In this document: one piece after another, positions 27,709 through 40,700 of the stretch | Position numbering within the stretch: the stretch's first letter is position 1 | Layout: each line of letters opens with the position of its first letter | Assembly: GCA_003254905.1 (NCBI GenBank) | Contig: QANU01021229.1 | Location: 99,203 to 163,202 of the forward strand | Source of the DNA: Nissolia schottii | Taxonomy: Eukaryota; Streptophyta; Magnoliopsida; Fabales; Fabaceae | Reading direction: 5' to 3' | Length of the DNA stretch: 64,000 bases | The notes under the pieces: generated by a model | The model's input: the letters and a program-made list of their open reading frames with translations, nothing else | Told to the model about the DNA's origin: nothing | Database searches by the model: none | Translations under genes and position numbers: made by a program

Positions 27709-28269
27709 TGGCGAGTTCAACGAGGAGCTATAGGGCTCGGATCCTACACTTGGACTCGGGGACTGACCCCATCACGGGGACCGTCACGGTAACTGTTGCA
27801 CTCTAGTTCGCTGAAGCTTAGAGCACTCCACCGCTAGCATGTGTCCCCTCTCTAGGTTCCTATCAAGGCCCAGGCTCACACCCCCGATGCGCCCATCGTC
27901 ATTGAGGACGCTAAGTCTGGCATTTATGAGAAAGATGTTGAGATGAATGCATGCTTCATTCCTGCTGTGAGACCCTTGCCAGAATACTTGGGGTCCATGC
28001 ATTCGTTGGATAGCAAGAAATAGGGTTACCCCTATGCTCGAATGCAAATTCACCCCTTGGACACATGACGCAGAGGCGAGACCTTCAGGTTATGTCTTCA
28101 GGCACTTGGGTTTGTTTGGCATAGCTACTGCGGGATGGATGTCCGAGGGGGACGACTCCCCTGAGGAGAGGGGGACAATCCTGAAGAAGAGGACTCCATG
28201 GAGGAAGGCCCTGAGGGGGAGAAAGACCCCGAAGAAGACTTAGAGGAGAAGGCATCGCAGGAGGAATGA
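27709..28269 (+). pseudogene. Degenerate retroelement-like ORF with an acidic tail
   Basis: ATG 27709 starts a MASSTRSYRARILHL reading that resembles the opening of some plant gypsy gag proteins, but it stops after about 30 codons. Other frames continue in pieces: a stretch with AHTPDAPIVIEDAKSGIYEK near 27870, and an acidic Glu/Pro-rich tail ending in SQEE and a TGA at 28267. The pieces could be one gag-like gene broken by frameshifts. No zinc knuckle or protease motif is visible, so the family is not established. Confidence 0.25.
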
Positions 28270-28733
28270 ATGTCAGACTCTTTATGGCGCAACAGAATTA
28301 TGATTTCTAGAGTGCTAATTTTATGTATACATTTTGTATAAACTAAATGGATTAGTATGCCCTTAGTCCTTGTTATCTTATGTGTTGTAAATGTATTAGT
28401 ACTTATGTAAGGTAATCAAGTATTTGATGGATCTTGGACCACTATGTTGAATGCATGCTAAGCTTGTCATGGTTGCTTTGATTTCCTATATGTGATGACT
28501 ATTAGACGTTTAAGCCTTTCAAGCTTTATCGCTTGCCATACATCTTTTTCTTCATACTCGTGGCTCATATTTCATGTTTCATTAACTAAGTAAAAAGTTT
28601 TAAATCGGTCTATATTTTCAGTGAAAGGATATTTTCAAAAGCAATATAGGACTAAAGGTATTCCAACCAAGAAAGTAACAAACTAATGAGCACTGTTTAC
28701 GACTTAAGCTTCAGCAGCTAGTTAAGGTGTTAC
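28270..28733. other. AT-rich spacer, nothing recognised
   Basis: No frame above background and no repeat relation seen within the window. Confidence 0.3.
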
Positions 28734-28940
28734 ACAGTGGGCCAAAGGTCCACTAGATACCAGAGGTCCAAGACAAGAAAAAATTATATTTTATTTGCAG
28801 AACATACTAGCGGATAAATATGCCAGTAACATCTTGACATTGGTCATCCTTGACAGTCCATCTTCGATGGATGTTTTTGTAGCAAAGTTTACAACAAATT
28901 CAAAAATACATCGGTAATGTTATCAACAAGGCACCTACCG
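28734..28940 (+). repeat. Dispersed repeat, copy 1
   Basis: This matches 29598-29945 in the same orientation. Shared blocks include GGGCCAAAGGTCCA / GGGTCAAAGGTCCA, a CAAGAAAAAA run, AGCAAAGTTTACAACAAAT / CACAAAGTTTGCGACGAAAT, and GTAATGTTATCAACAAGG / ATAATGTTATCAACGAGG. It could be a fragment of a DNA transposon terminal region or LTR; no ends were found. Confidence 0.5.
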
Positions 28941-29597
28941 TCAAATTTTATACGTCAAAAAATTTGTTAGAGATGTAAAAAATTGTTGGTGACACCATAA
29001 TGATCGTCAACAATTATGTTAGTATAAGGTATTTTCTTATAATGTTTGCAAATTAAATTATTATTTCAGGCCACATAGGGACTGTCCCTTAGGAGGTTTT
29101 GGTAGGTTCATCTATGGTTAATGATAAAGACAAAAGGAAAAATTCCTTTGCCTCTAGATATTTAAATATTGTAAAAAGTAGTTGTTGTCATAGAGAAATA
29201 AGGAAGATGGAGCGGAAACATCAAAAGGGATAAAAAATGTGAAGATGATTTTTTTTAATGTTTTTATTTTATTTTATAAATTATTCATAATTTAGAAATT
29301 TTAATAAATTATATATGGATAAAGGACGTGGATGTAACATCGAAATTTAAGAGGGATAATTGTATTTTTAATTCCCTCAAGGAGGTTGGTGTAACTATCT
29401 CAAGAAAAATAAAATTGCTTTTTAGACCTTGCTGATGATATTGGCAAAGGAAAGTGCTAGATACCAACACATGGTTGGTTGAAGTGGTTGAAAGCTCCAA
29501 GCCATTAATCAGTGGTCTCGAGTTCTTGAGAATGAAATAATTTATGTTAGGAGAGGTTTCTCCCGTAATGACTTCTTTAGTTCTTCGTCCGAGCATA

Positions 29598-29945
29598 ATT
29601 GGTGGGTCAAAGGTCCATTGGATTTCGGAGGTGAAAGACCAAGAAAAAAAAATAGGATTTTATAAATATTTTGGGACAAAATTTAAATATTTTGTTTATA
29701 TGATTATAAAAATTAAATAACTTTTATTTGTTTTAAATAATTATCACTAACTAATTTGTTCATTGGTAGAAAATAATAGTATTTTATTCATAGAACGTTC
29801 TAACAAATAAACTTTTCAATGAAATTCTTACATTGGCCAACCTTGACTATCTATTTTTGACAGATATTTCCATCACAAAGTTTGCGACGAAATCAAAAAT
29901 AAGTTGATAATGTTATCAACGAGGTACCTATCATCCAAGGCCATT
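29598..29945 (+). repeat. Dispersed repeat, copy 2
   Basis: Partner of 28734-28940, longer because of AT-rich insertions at about 29650-29780. The two lie about 0.9 kb apart and are clearly diverged, so the duplication is old. Between them (28941-29597) I see only AT-rich noncoding DNA. Confidence 0.5.
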
Positions 29946-30021
29946 GCATTGGCGTTGCCTCCGCTTTCATCATCACCTATTCCCCTACCTTCCCATCTTC
30001 CAAGACTAGCCACTTTAATCC

Positions 30022-30980
30022 TCAACGACCGCCATGGACGATAAGGCTAGTGGCTGTCCCAACACCTTCCTTGTTGCTAGACCTGTGAATGTTGCAAACC
30101 TCATTGCCAGCCTCCTTGACAAAAATTTTCCAAACACTAAAATGAACCCATTCTTCAATCTGTTGAAAGCTATTGGTATCAATTAAAATCCATGTAGTGT
30201 TCATTGATGTGTAGCGAAGGATTTCTTCCTCAACACATACCACATCACCCGACATGTCTCCTATTGCTTTGAAGTTCTTCTCGGACCAGGCATGTGGCGG
30301 CACGCCGTAGCATGACAACCACATTATCCTTACTTGACATACCTCAAAAGGTGTCCATGGTCTTACATCATCAAAGTGAATTCGTAGTAGCTCTGTAGTG
30401 TAGTAGTTCCCACAAAGCTTTAACCATGTCTTCTTTTATTGCGAAAGTAACCAGGGCAATGAAACACCCCAAATCCTTGACATTGGAGATCTCGTGCCAG
30501 TCTTGGAACAAAGTATCATATAGTTCCTTGTGATTAATCAGCTTGGAAGTTTTTCCAATTATACTCCTCTTTAACCACACTACTTTTTCCTCTGGTAATT
30601 TTTTTTCCTCATCATATGTCTTTTGTCTTCCTTTCTAGAATTGGCTTCAAATACTAATAAAGTTAACCCCTTGATATTGTCCCCATTCATCTCTTTCATC
30701 GCCCTAATATATCCCTTTTTCCATCTATACCTCATGAAAGCATAGAGTGTAATAGGTCTTCGACTCTTTCTTCTTGCTAGATAGATGTCAATCACCCTCC
30801 CAATATGGCTGAATAATTGACCTAGCCACTCCTTTTATATTAAGCCATGTAAGTTATCCACGAAGAGGGAGAAAACATCCTCGTACTGCCATCACTGACC
30901 TCCATAAATGTGCATAGGCTCATATTGATTTTGTCCTTGATTTTTTCCCCTCCATGATCTTCATCCTTGCCTCTAACCAT
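30022..30980 (-). pseudogene. LINE ORF1 pseudogene: RRM plus DUF4283-like domain
   Basis: Read on the minus strand, three frames in order make one decayed protein. First is an RNA-recognition motif: LFVDNLHGLI (RNP2), one stop, then KEWLGQLFSHIGRVIDIYLA and LYAFMRYRW (RNP1). Next is a segment with WLKRSIIGKT. Last is MWLSCYGVPPHAWSEKNFKA with GDVVCVEEE, the signature of the DUF4283-like, gag-related domain that plant L1-type LINEs carry in ORF1. At least one stop and two frameshifts separate them. The RNA-binding protein would coat the LINE transcript. No endonuclease or reverse transcriptase follows. Confidence 0.75.
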
Positions 30981-30990
30981 CGCCTCCCCA

Positions 30991-31564
30991 CTGTAATACC
31001 ATGTTCATAATTTGAAGCATGAATCTAGAGATTAGGATTTGGTTAGAAAAAAATAAAATAAAAGTGGAGAATAAGATAAAGGAGAAGAAGAAGAAGAAAA
31101 AGAAAAAAAGGAAAGGAATTTGGCGTGATTTTTAGTCCCATATTACTTATATCAAATTTTTGAAGAGAGTGAGACACACATGCAAGCATGCACGCGCGCA
31201 CACGCACACACTAAAATGTCTCACATAGCTAGTTTTATGAAGTGGGGATAGTAAGTTCCCTCATTATATATAGAGTCTTACCTTGTGAGTTTAAGCATGC
31301 ATTGAAAAGTGGTTTTTTTATTATTTTTTAACAAGTGCAAGTGAGGGTCCTGCCTAGTGTGGAGTCTTGCTAAGTTTAAGTTGCATCTTTTTTATAGAGC
31401 ATTGGAGCTCAAAGACACTATTTTTTCCACCGCTCTTTCTACTCATAAATTCGAATATGTTTTCTTATATTTTTTTCCTTAGTTTCTTTATTATATTTTC
31501 TTATTTGAATTTTCTTATTTTCTTTAACATTGTTAGTATTTCATGTCATAACCCAAAAAAAAAA
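30991..31564. other. Spacer with simple sequence
   Basis: Contains AG-rich sequence at 31076-31115, an ACACGC-type alternating tract at 31165-31212, and T-rich DNA at 31420-31540. No gene is visible. Confidence 0.35.
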
Positions 31565-33390
31565 AGGAGAATGCACGTCTTGCACGAAACGTTGAGCTCA
31601 TCCGGCGCGAGACAGTAGACAAGAAAGCTAGCACCCTGTAGCGCGACGTGGGGGCGCGCTGCAATGCTCAGGGAGCGCTGCAATATGTTGGGAAATTATT
31701 CACACATCGATTAACACTATAGAAGGGGTTCTCCTCTTCCCCCTATATATAGAGGCTTCCCATGAGTATTTAGACTTGCTAACTCACTCCAGAGCTTGAC
31801 AGGTCACACTTTTGCAAGACTTTTCATTCCAGTTATATTTTTACTTCTTTTCTCCCTCTCGTCTTTCGTTCGTGGGGAAGCAGTGCCTCCACGTAGGATG
31901 TCAGGAGCTCCCAGCTTAGTGCTCTTTAGAGGTCATCCATTTTCAGGTAAGTGGCTTTCTTCATGGTCTATTTTAGACCATGTATTTATTTTTAAAGTTA
32001 TTTATTTATTTTATTTATTTTAGCATGATTTTATTTATGCATGTTTTATAAAATCCAAGGAGGTGCAATTTATTATTTTATTTATGTATTTATGAAGTTA
32101 GTTATTCTTTTATTTAATTAGTTATTTTCTCGTGATTATTTATTTAGAAACTCTTTATTTATGAAGTAGATATTTATGAAACTATTTTAGAAAATCATGA
32201 AACTATTTTAGTTGGGACTACAAATTTTACTGCATTAAATATATTCATGTTATGTGTGTATGATTAGTATTAAGTGGTATAGATTTTCATATTGTTTAGT
32301 TAAACCCTTAATAAAAGATCAAGGTTAAGTAAAGATTCTGGTGGGAGAAGACTTATGTTAAGGAAATGTTCTAGCTAAAGACAAGACTTGATATTTAAGA
32401 TGTCCATTGTGATGCGCCTCTCTTACCTAGGAACCTCCCTAAGTATGAGATTTTAGTTTACCTTTATTTTTCCAAGATAAACACTTAAATATATTAAGTC
32501 ATGTTATGCTATTAGTATCAGTTAAAGGATTATGTTATCATGTTATACATTTAAAACTGCTTTCATGGGAATGTATCTAGGATAGAAATGTAAGTCAGGG
32601 CCAACCAACATTGACCCTGGTAATGAGGCTTTCGTAAGGAGAATTAGTCTCTTTCGTACCGGTAATGATTTATGGGGTTGTTACATTTCATTAGTTTCTT
32701 TATAGTGGCTTCCTTAGTTTCTTTTATTGGATTATGGGTCCTAGTTTATGAGACTCTGAGCACAACCCCGTTTAGTGAATCATTATTTGTTTTTTTTCAA
32801 TTTCGTTAATGTTTAATAGTTCCTTGTTATGTCTCCGTGTCAGTTTTGAATGCCAATCGGGTTCCGCAGGTCATCGCAGGTTGCGACACCGCTTTCACGA
32901 CAATGCAAGTGAGTAGGTTATTGCTCATGTCCTATTTTAGTCATTATGTTTATGTTCATATTTTATAAAGTATGATCTAGTTTTAACGATTTTGATGTTT
33001 ATGAAAAATAATGATTTATTTTATGAAAAGTATGTATGAACATATTTTATTGGAAATTTTTATGGAAACATGTTTTATCTTATTATAAATAAAAATCAGA
33101 TTTACCATTATGAATGTTATGGACATATTCATGAAATAGTTTGCGAAATAATTTAAAAATCATGAAAATCATTTTAGAAATGGCACAAGACCATTGTTTT
33201 AAATACATAAATATCATCATGTTACATGTGTATGTTCATGGATTTTAATGTTTATGTCAGTTTTAAAATCAATAATGCTTAGATAATGTTATCAAATTTA
33301 TGCTATTGTATTTATATTATTTTTATGGGAGTTGGATTTAGAATAGATATGTAAGTCAGCGACTATTTACGTTGATCATCTCCACTAATT
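31565..33390 (+). mobile_element. LTR-like block with promoter and internal duplication
   Basis: A GC-rich start (31570-31690) leads to CCCCTATATATAGAGG at 31740-31755, a strong TATA box followed by a leader, as in a plant LTR. Further in, two regions repeat in the same direction: 32180-32620 and 33120-33385 share TATTCATGTTATGTGTGTATG / ATCATGTTACATGTGTATG and AGGATAGAAATGTAAGTCAG / TAGAATAGATATGTAAGTCAG. This suggests a tandem duplication within the element. No ends, PBS or proteins were found, so the class is unknown. Confidence 0.35.
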
Positions 33391-33485
33391 TAAATTATAT
33401 TTTTTTGACCAACCTTTTACTCCATCTATTGTATCCCACTCACTTCACAAGAAAAAAAAACTAACTCATCACACATCTATACAAA

Positions 33486-33503
33486 TTATATATATATATA
33501 TAT

Positions 33504-33536
<33 letters not shown>

Positions 33537-33563
33537 CAGAGACAGACAGATAGATAGATAGAT
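33486..33563. repeat. Compound microsatellite (TA)n(GATA)n(GACA)n
   Basis: A TA run of about ten units passes directly into GATA repeats, interrupted by GACAGAGACAGACA and followed by three more GATA units. Such a compound locus is likely to be polymorphic. Confidence 0.9.
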
Positions 33564-33916
33564 GGGATGATTAAGGTCAGAATGCGTTTTTTATGTGAGA
33601 ATGTGGGAATAAATACTTAGCTATTAGATTGTATTTATACGGTCAAAATCAAATCTTAAACAAGAAATGTATTATAAATAATTTCAACTCATTAATTTAT
33701 TCTATCTCCTATATAATATATTTCCTTTTTAAGAGTCAATCCTGACCATACAAATATAATCTAATGGTTAAAAATTTATTCTTATGTTGTCACATAAGAA
33801 GTCCATTCTCACTTCCTATATATTACCATCTACCCATTATTAGGCACCCCACCATTTCATTCACACTTTTCTCACATATATTTAGACGTTAATATTCAAT
33901 TAATTTGTTCAATGAT

Positions 33917-34490
33917 AATCTCCCAATTTAGTCCATGTTATTTTTTTTTAACTTGGACAATTTCATCTCTTTTGAATTTTTGCGGCCGATTCAGTCCCTA
34001 TTATTTTTTATATTGGCAAATTTAGTTCATGCAAATTGTAAAAATTAGACAATTTAATTATTTCATCCATCTTTTATATTGAGACGATTGTCTTACAGCA
34101 AAACGGAAGGACGTGACACATTAAAAGTCCATGTCATATCCTTCACGTCATATACGATGTCAGTTTACACAATTAATAATGCATCTCCTTTAAGTGAAAT
34201 GATGTTCTTTCGAATTCCATGTCCATAAAACATGTGTGTCTATGATAAAAAAACAGACATACATTGATGAAATATGTTTGTAAAAAGTGAGGATGAAGTG
34301 TTTGAATATTTACATAGCAAGATAAACAAATTTTCACTAAAATTAATTGATTTAAAAAGTAAAAAAAAAGAACTAAAAGTGACTAAATTTTTTTTAAGGC
34401 GTATTAAATTGATCAATTTAAAAAATAACAAAAACTAAATATGCCGATTTTTTTTTAAAAGGAAAAATAGAACTAAATTGAGGGTTTTTT
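33917..34490. mobile_element. MITE with long imperfect inverted ends
   Basis: The left end reads TCCCAATTTAGTCCATGTTA and the right end, reversed, reads CCCTCAATTTAGTTCTATTT, with T-rich DNA and a second pair of TTTAGT.C(T/C).T motifs inside each arm. This is the TTTAGTCC-type family of legume-like MITEs with imperfect arms. Target duplication was not resolved, so the ends are approximate. Confidence 0.5.
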
Positions 34491-34766
34491 CTGTTGATCA
34501 ATTCTTAACCAAGAGGGCCGCTAATAATCATAAGGTGCGCTATAAGCATTTTTCCCTAAACTTTTATTTATTATGGATCATCTTTTCCCCAACATAAGAT
34601 CACTGAAGTTAACAACTGCAGCTAATGTGGGCCTCGGTGCGTGGGCCCAAAACTCATCAACGAAAGGCTTAGCGTTGCGATAATGCTTTCTTCCCTCAGT
34701 TTTAAGCTTGGCTGGTGCAGCGGTCAAAATGCGCCTCAACCTCAATTTTGAAGTCCCAAATTGAGT

Positions 34767-37700
34767 ATGGCAGTTTTACCATTTCGCTTGGTTCCACCAA
34801 CATGTGCTGCTTCTGTATCTGCATCTCCAAGGTTCAAAATTTTCCCCTCCAACTTAGTTTTCTTAGCAATTATTATATGTCCATAGCCTTGGTTTTTTCA
34901 TCAACAGAGCCAGTGAATTGTCCAAATCATCATTCATTTTATTCCTTCAGACTTATCCGAACTCATTATGGTGAATTCAGCTTTTTGTGTCATCTCACCT
35001 TTGAAATGCATATTTACTGCATTCATATATTTATTGTCCTTTAAATTTTTTTTTTCATATTTGTTTTCCACAAACGTTATGGTTTATTTGTAGAATTTGG
35101 TTATATAAATGCCAATCTATATTCTCCATTGTAATGTTACCCTGGCTTACATTGCTGTGAAAACTCAGCTACATTCTCTTTGGAAAGTTAAGCTAACTTT
35201 GTGATAAGAATAGTCTTCATTAGTTGGTATATTAGGTAGTTGTAGGATTTTTTTTTTGTAGTATTCACTTGTATAAATATGCCTTGAATGACTAAAATGT
35301 GTCACTAGTTTATTGGCAAACATTAATTCAATACTTCAATTAGAGTTTTCTCGCCAAAGATGATTGGCATAGTTGGTAAGGAGTCAACTCGTATCCCAAA
35401 AGGATGCGAGTTCGATTTCTGCAGTCGATGTGAAGGTCACTTTGGCGGGTGATTTGTAAGTACCTCTATAAACCCTCAAAGAACCTAAAGATGTGCCCTG
35501 GTGAGATGATTGGTGTTGAACCCACCTAAACTTTTTATATACCCATAATGTAAATGAGTTTTCTCTCCTTGATTTGAAGAAAGGAGAGTTTGGGTTCTAT
35601 CCAATTAAACCAACATTTACCAAAGTTACAATTTACTAATGAGACTTAGTCATTTAAGGCTTATTTATACAAGTAAATCCTATAACTAAGTAATCACCCC
35701 TACTAATTAAGACTATTCCTACACGTTTTTAGCAAAGATAAATTTGTAGGGTTTCTTTCATTTTATTATGTTACGTTTTCTGAATAGTAAATGGCTATAG
35801 TCCAAATCAAAATAGATTCTTTTTAATGCAAAAAGTTATCAATATCATGCTTCTTCAGAAGCATTTCTATCGAGTGACAATTTGCTTTGAACCTTGCATA
35901 AATCCAGCTGCATGGAGAATGCAAATCTCAACTGTGCTGTGTCTAAGGGCTCACATAGTAGATTCTCAGCAATAACAGCGAAAAGGTTTTCAAGAAGGCT
36001 AATTCTGCAGTTCCTGGGTCTTAACCACATGATATGTTATGCTTCTCCTGCTTTGGCAGCGCCAATTATGCCAGACATGAAGGAACCTGAATTCAAGCGG
36101 TTTGTCTGTCGTTTCCTTCTCTCTCCCTTTCTTATTTGCATCTTTTCTTATTTGTGTGGTTTGACAAATTGGCAGTGTATTGTGATATTTGATTTATTGT
36201 TTTTGATGTGAAGCATCTAGGACTTTTAAGCTACCCAGTGGAGTGATAATTCAAGGTAAAGAGTCCTAAACTTGCAGATTATATTTCTTGAGAAAAATGT
36301 TGTACATATGAGATAAATTGTTGATGCAAAAACACTTTTGAGGTTTCACCTGATGAATCTGATTCATGTTTGATACTGTGATCAATGCAAAGGCTTAGAG
36401 TTATGTTTTACCTTTGTGTTTTGTCTTTCTCCCTACATCCCATTATTTGACAGTGTGAGTAAGAAGCATCTGAAACATTCATGCTTCTTCAAACTAGGAG
36501 TGCAGAAATTTGGTCATCTATCAAAAGTTGAAACCTTTGTCATTTTACTGTCTTTTCTAATTAATGGGAAGGATTTTGGCTGTCAATACAACTTTTTGTA
36601 CATAAATAGTCATTCGCATAATTTTTCAAATTAGATATTGTTGACGGGGAAGGACCGGAGGCACATGGTGGAGATTTGGTTGAATTCAATTATGTATGCA
36701 GGCGTTCAAATGGATACTTTGTTTACAGGTAATTGCTTACTGTGAATGTTTTGCTTACAGATTATCGTGCATAAAATCGTGACATCATGCTGATTGTTAT
36801 GACCAAAACATCATGGTGACATTTTCCAATAGTTTGTTTCATATTTTACCACTTTATTTTCCTTGAGCGATTGAGCCAGTATATCTGATCCTTAACTGCC
36901 TGCCATTGCTTGGTTTCATGCTCCAATTCATGATAGTACGGTGGACCAATTCAGTGGAGAAAGTAAACCTGTTATACTTCCTCTGGATGAGAACCAGGTC
37001 AGTTTCTTTCATTCAACATGTGCAGGGCAGTGAACTCTTAGATGTGTTTACCATTCATTTCTGATGCGATTACTCATGATGTTATCATTTTTTGGCATGG
37101 TTTTTGAATTAGGAGTTGAATCATGAATCAAGAAACTTATTGTTCAAATTGTGAATAGGACTGTATCGTGAATTGTAACATTTATGATCAATAATTAGAT
37201 ATACCATACTTGTGTTTTTTATGTACAAAAACATTAAAAAAAAAGTTAAATATGTTTTTAGTCCTTGAAAAATTATAAATTTTTTTTTGGGTAGGATTTA
37301 GTCATTGCCGTCAAGTTGGGCCGTTAACTGCTGACGTGCCAGTTAACTTGGCCACGTGGTAGGTCACGTGCAATGCCACGTGTCAATTTGTGTGGACATG
37401 TGGCCTCATCTTATCATTTTGTTGTATTGGTCTGCAATTATCGTCGAGTCAGTGATAATGCAGCATTTAGCAAGTGTCTGCTATTGTAGACTGTGGCCTA
37501 ATCAGTGCTAACTATAAGTCTGGGTGACTAAAGGGTTCTAAAGGTGGTCAATCATAGATATAGATCCTTCTTAGTGCCATGTTTATCAGCTTCTATATAT
37601 TTTTCAAAGATTTCGAGCTTCCAGGGCTGCAGTCACATTTAAAAATTTTCGAAGTACGCTGATGCCAGTGAAACAAAAGGAACAAAGAAATATGTAAAAC

Positions 37701-40700
37701 ATGCACAAGATTGAGGCATTGCTTTGTCTCTTACTGGAAAATTGTTCCTTTCTCTCTTTATTAGTTAAATGGACTCGAAATGGAAAAAATTGAAGAGGAA
37801 AAGGAGAAGGGGGAGTGACAGCTGCACCAGGAACAATGACACAAAAATCATAACATCATTTAATGATTAGGAGCTTGCAGTGCAATTAAGCTGTGTTTGG
37901 TTGCTGAGACTGGACTAAAATACAGAGACAAAATACAAGACTAAAAGTCAGTCTTGTATTTTCTTTGGTGATGATATATAAGACACAATTTATTGTATCT
38001 GCATCATGTTTGGTTTTGTGGTGACAAGACATAAAAACATGGCAAATGACTTAAAATACCCTTTAAGTCTCCTTCTCACCCATTCATAATTTCATTATAA
38101 CTTTGTCTCTGTCCTTGTCATTGTGTCCCAGCAAAACAAAGGCTAAGAAAATACACTAATTTTTTGTCATAAGACACAAGTTTTTGTACCTATTTTCATA
38201 ATCAAACAGGATTTTGTGTCTCCGTGCCCCTATATTTGTGTCCTTAACCAAACGCAGCCTTAACATACACAATAACCCCCCCAAATTGGAAGCTTCAGGG
38301 ATACAACATCCTATGTGATAGCCACTTAATCAATCATAACTTATTTGGATATAGATCATAACTATCTGAGCTACTAATAAATATCCTATTTATTCAAAAA
38401 AAAAAAAAATCCTTTTATTATAATCTCTGAACCCATACAATATATAATCCATAGTCTAGATAATGTCACGTGTTATACATTTATAATCAAGGATTAATTA
38501 AGTTTTTAGTCCCTGTAAAATGTGAAAATTTGATTTTGGTCCCTGTGGATGGTTGATGATGGACGGTGATGACGTGTCAGTTAACCCGCCATCAGGGACC
38601 ATTTCTACATCACCGTCCATCACCAACCGTCCACAGAGACCAAAATCAAATTCTCACATTTTACAGGGACTAAAACTAAATTTTTTCATATTACAGGGAT
38701 TAAAAACTTAATTAACCCTATAATCAATCAGTTTTCCAATTGAATGTCGCTTAAAGTTGAGGATTCGGTTAACCACAAAATTTGACTCTATGACTTGTGA
38801 TAACTCTTTAGTTAAACCCTCTGCACTGTTCTTGTTTTCTGCATTTATATTGTACAAACTTGCCCTTTTACATACGATTTCTTTATCTTCTCATTATGGA
38901 AGTTGCATGTTTAAACAGATGATAGTGGGCTTAAAGGAGGTTCTGTCTGGCATGAGAGTTGGTGGTATGTTTCAAGATATTGTACTTATTTTCTAGACTA
39001 ACCCCTTATTGTCTCATTATATTCTTACATGACATTCGGGTCTGCATCTTTAGCATTTTTAACTATGATAAGTGGCTAGGGAAATAGTTGGCATAATATT
39101 GTGTTAATATATCATGTTTTTAATTTTGTAAATAGAAATGCTAGTTGTTTAGCATCTTAAGTCAGAAAATTTGTCTGTCAATCTCTATTTTTACATAGTC
39201 AATTATATCTATAAATTGTAATTCATTTGCACGGTAAATATCTGAAAAGAATATCAAGTATTTCTCATCTACAATTTTTCCTTATCTTCCCCTAATTTGG
39301 TATCAGAGCTCTAAATCTAGGGGCCTGATTTGATCACCTTCCGTTGCTTCCAGCCTTCATTGTTGGGTTTGTTGACACTTTCTAGCAGCCTTAAATTGCT
39401 GTCTTCCCTTCTCTTCTCCTCCTTAAGCCTCACTGCTTTTGTTTTTCCCAATTTTTTCTCGGTTTTTTTTCCCTTAACCTGCCACTGTCACTGCCGCCGG
39501 CTGTCTTTCCGGCGACCTTTCCGACCAACCAACCAACCCTACCACTAGAATCGCCTACCCTAGATCGGCCATTCCCCAGAATCCCAGCCCAAATCGCCGC
39601 TGGACGCACCCCCACGCGCTGGCAACAGTTTCTGCGAGTAAGCCACACACGCTGGCGCACTTGAAGCGTGTACAGGCGCATGCAACATCCCCTCTGTCCT
39701 TCTTCTGCTGACCACCCCTGATCTTTTTTGCACCATGGCAGAATACGAAACCCCTAAAGAAACTCAAACAATTGAAAAAAGATAAGGAAAAATTGTAGAT
39801 GAGAAATACTTAATATTCTTTTTTGATATTTACATAACAAACGAATTACAATTTATAGATACTTGACTATGTAAAACTACAGATTCATAGACAATTTTAT
39901 TAAGATGCTAAATTAAGATGCTAAGTACTAACATCTATATTTACAAAAAATAACAACACGATATCGCAACACTCCCCCTCAAGTTGGTGAGCTTGTGTGT
40001 AAGTTCTTGAAATTGTATTGTGGGTAGGCCCTTAGTCAACATGTCAGCCATTGTAGTGCTGAAGGAACATGCGTTGTGGTTTTTAATCCGCTATCCAACT
40101 TTTCCTTGATGAAGTGTTGGTCAATCTCAATGTGCTTCGTTCTATCATGTTGGACAAGATTATGAGCAATGCTAATAGCTGATTTATTGTCACATAACAT
40201 CTTCATAGGAGCCTCATACTTACCTCTCAAGTCATCTAGAATGATTTTCATCCGTAATAGCTCAAAAACTATGTCATAGCTCGATATTCTGCCCCAATAC
40301 ACATTTTGCTTGTTACTCTGCCAAGTCACTAAGTTTCCTCCCCAAAACACCATTAGTTGGCTTGTCGTTGAACATAACTTCCTTGCGGCTTTCCTCTCCA
40401 TGAGCTGTGTAGAACACCTCAAATAATGAGGGTAATTTCTCCTTACCTAGAATCTGAACTTGAATAGGACCATATTTGGGATTAAGACCAAAGAGAGATT
40501 CAAAAATTCTATCCTGCTTAATGAAATCAGCTAGAATAGAAGCATCCTCGCTACACTCCATCTGTAAGATTTGGTATTGGTCCAACTCAGTCCACAGACC
40601 AGTAAGTGTCCCATAGTAATCTTTCATAGATATCGCACCCTGCTTGGATGAAAATATCTTCGTCTTAAACTCTTCAAGTAGCAATGTCCTGCTTCTTTGA

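Noticed and set aside
33486-33563. Structured regulatory element
   Set aside because: It is plain compound microsatellite sequence.
35355-35430. tRNA gene
   Set aside because: A and B boxes are present, but no acceptor or anticodon stem pairs. A SINE head explains them.
39330-39767. Host genes in the GC-rich stretch inside FKBP intron 6
   Set aside because: This is the leader of the copia element between its primer-binding site and gag start.
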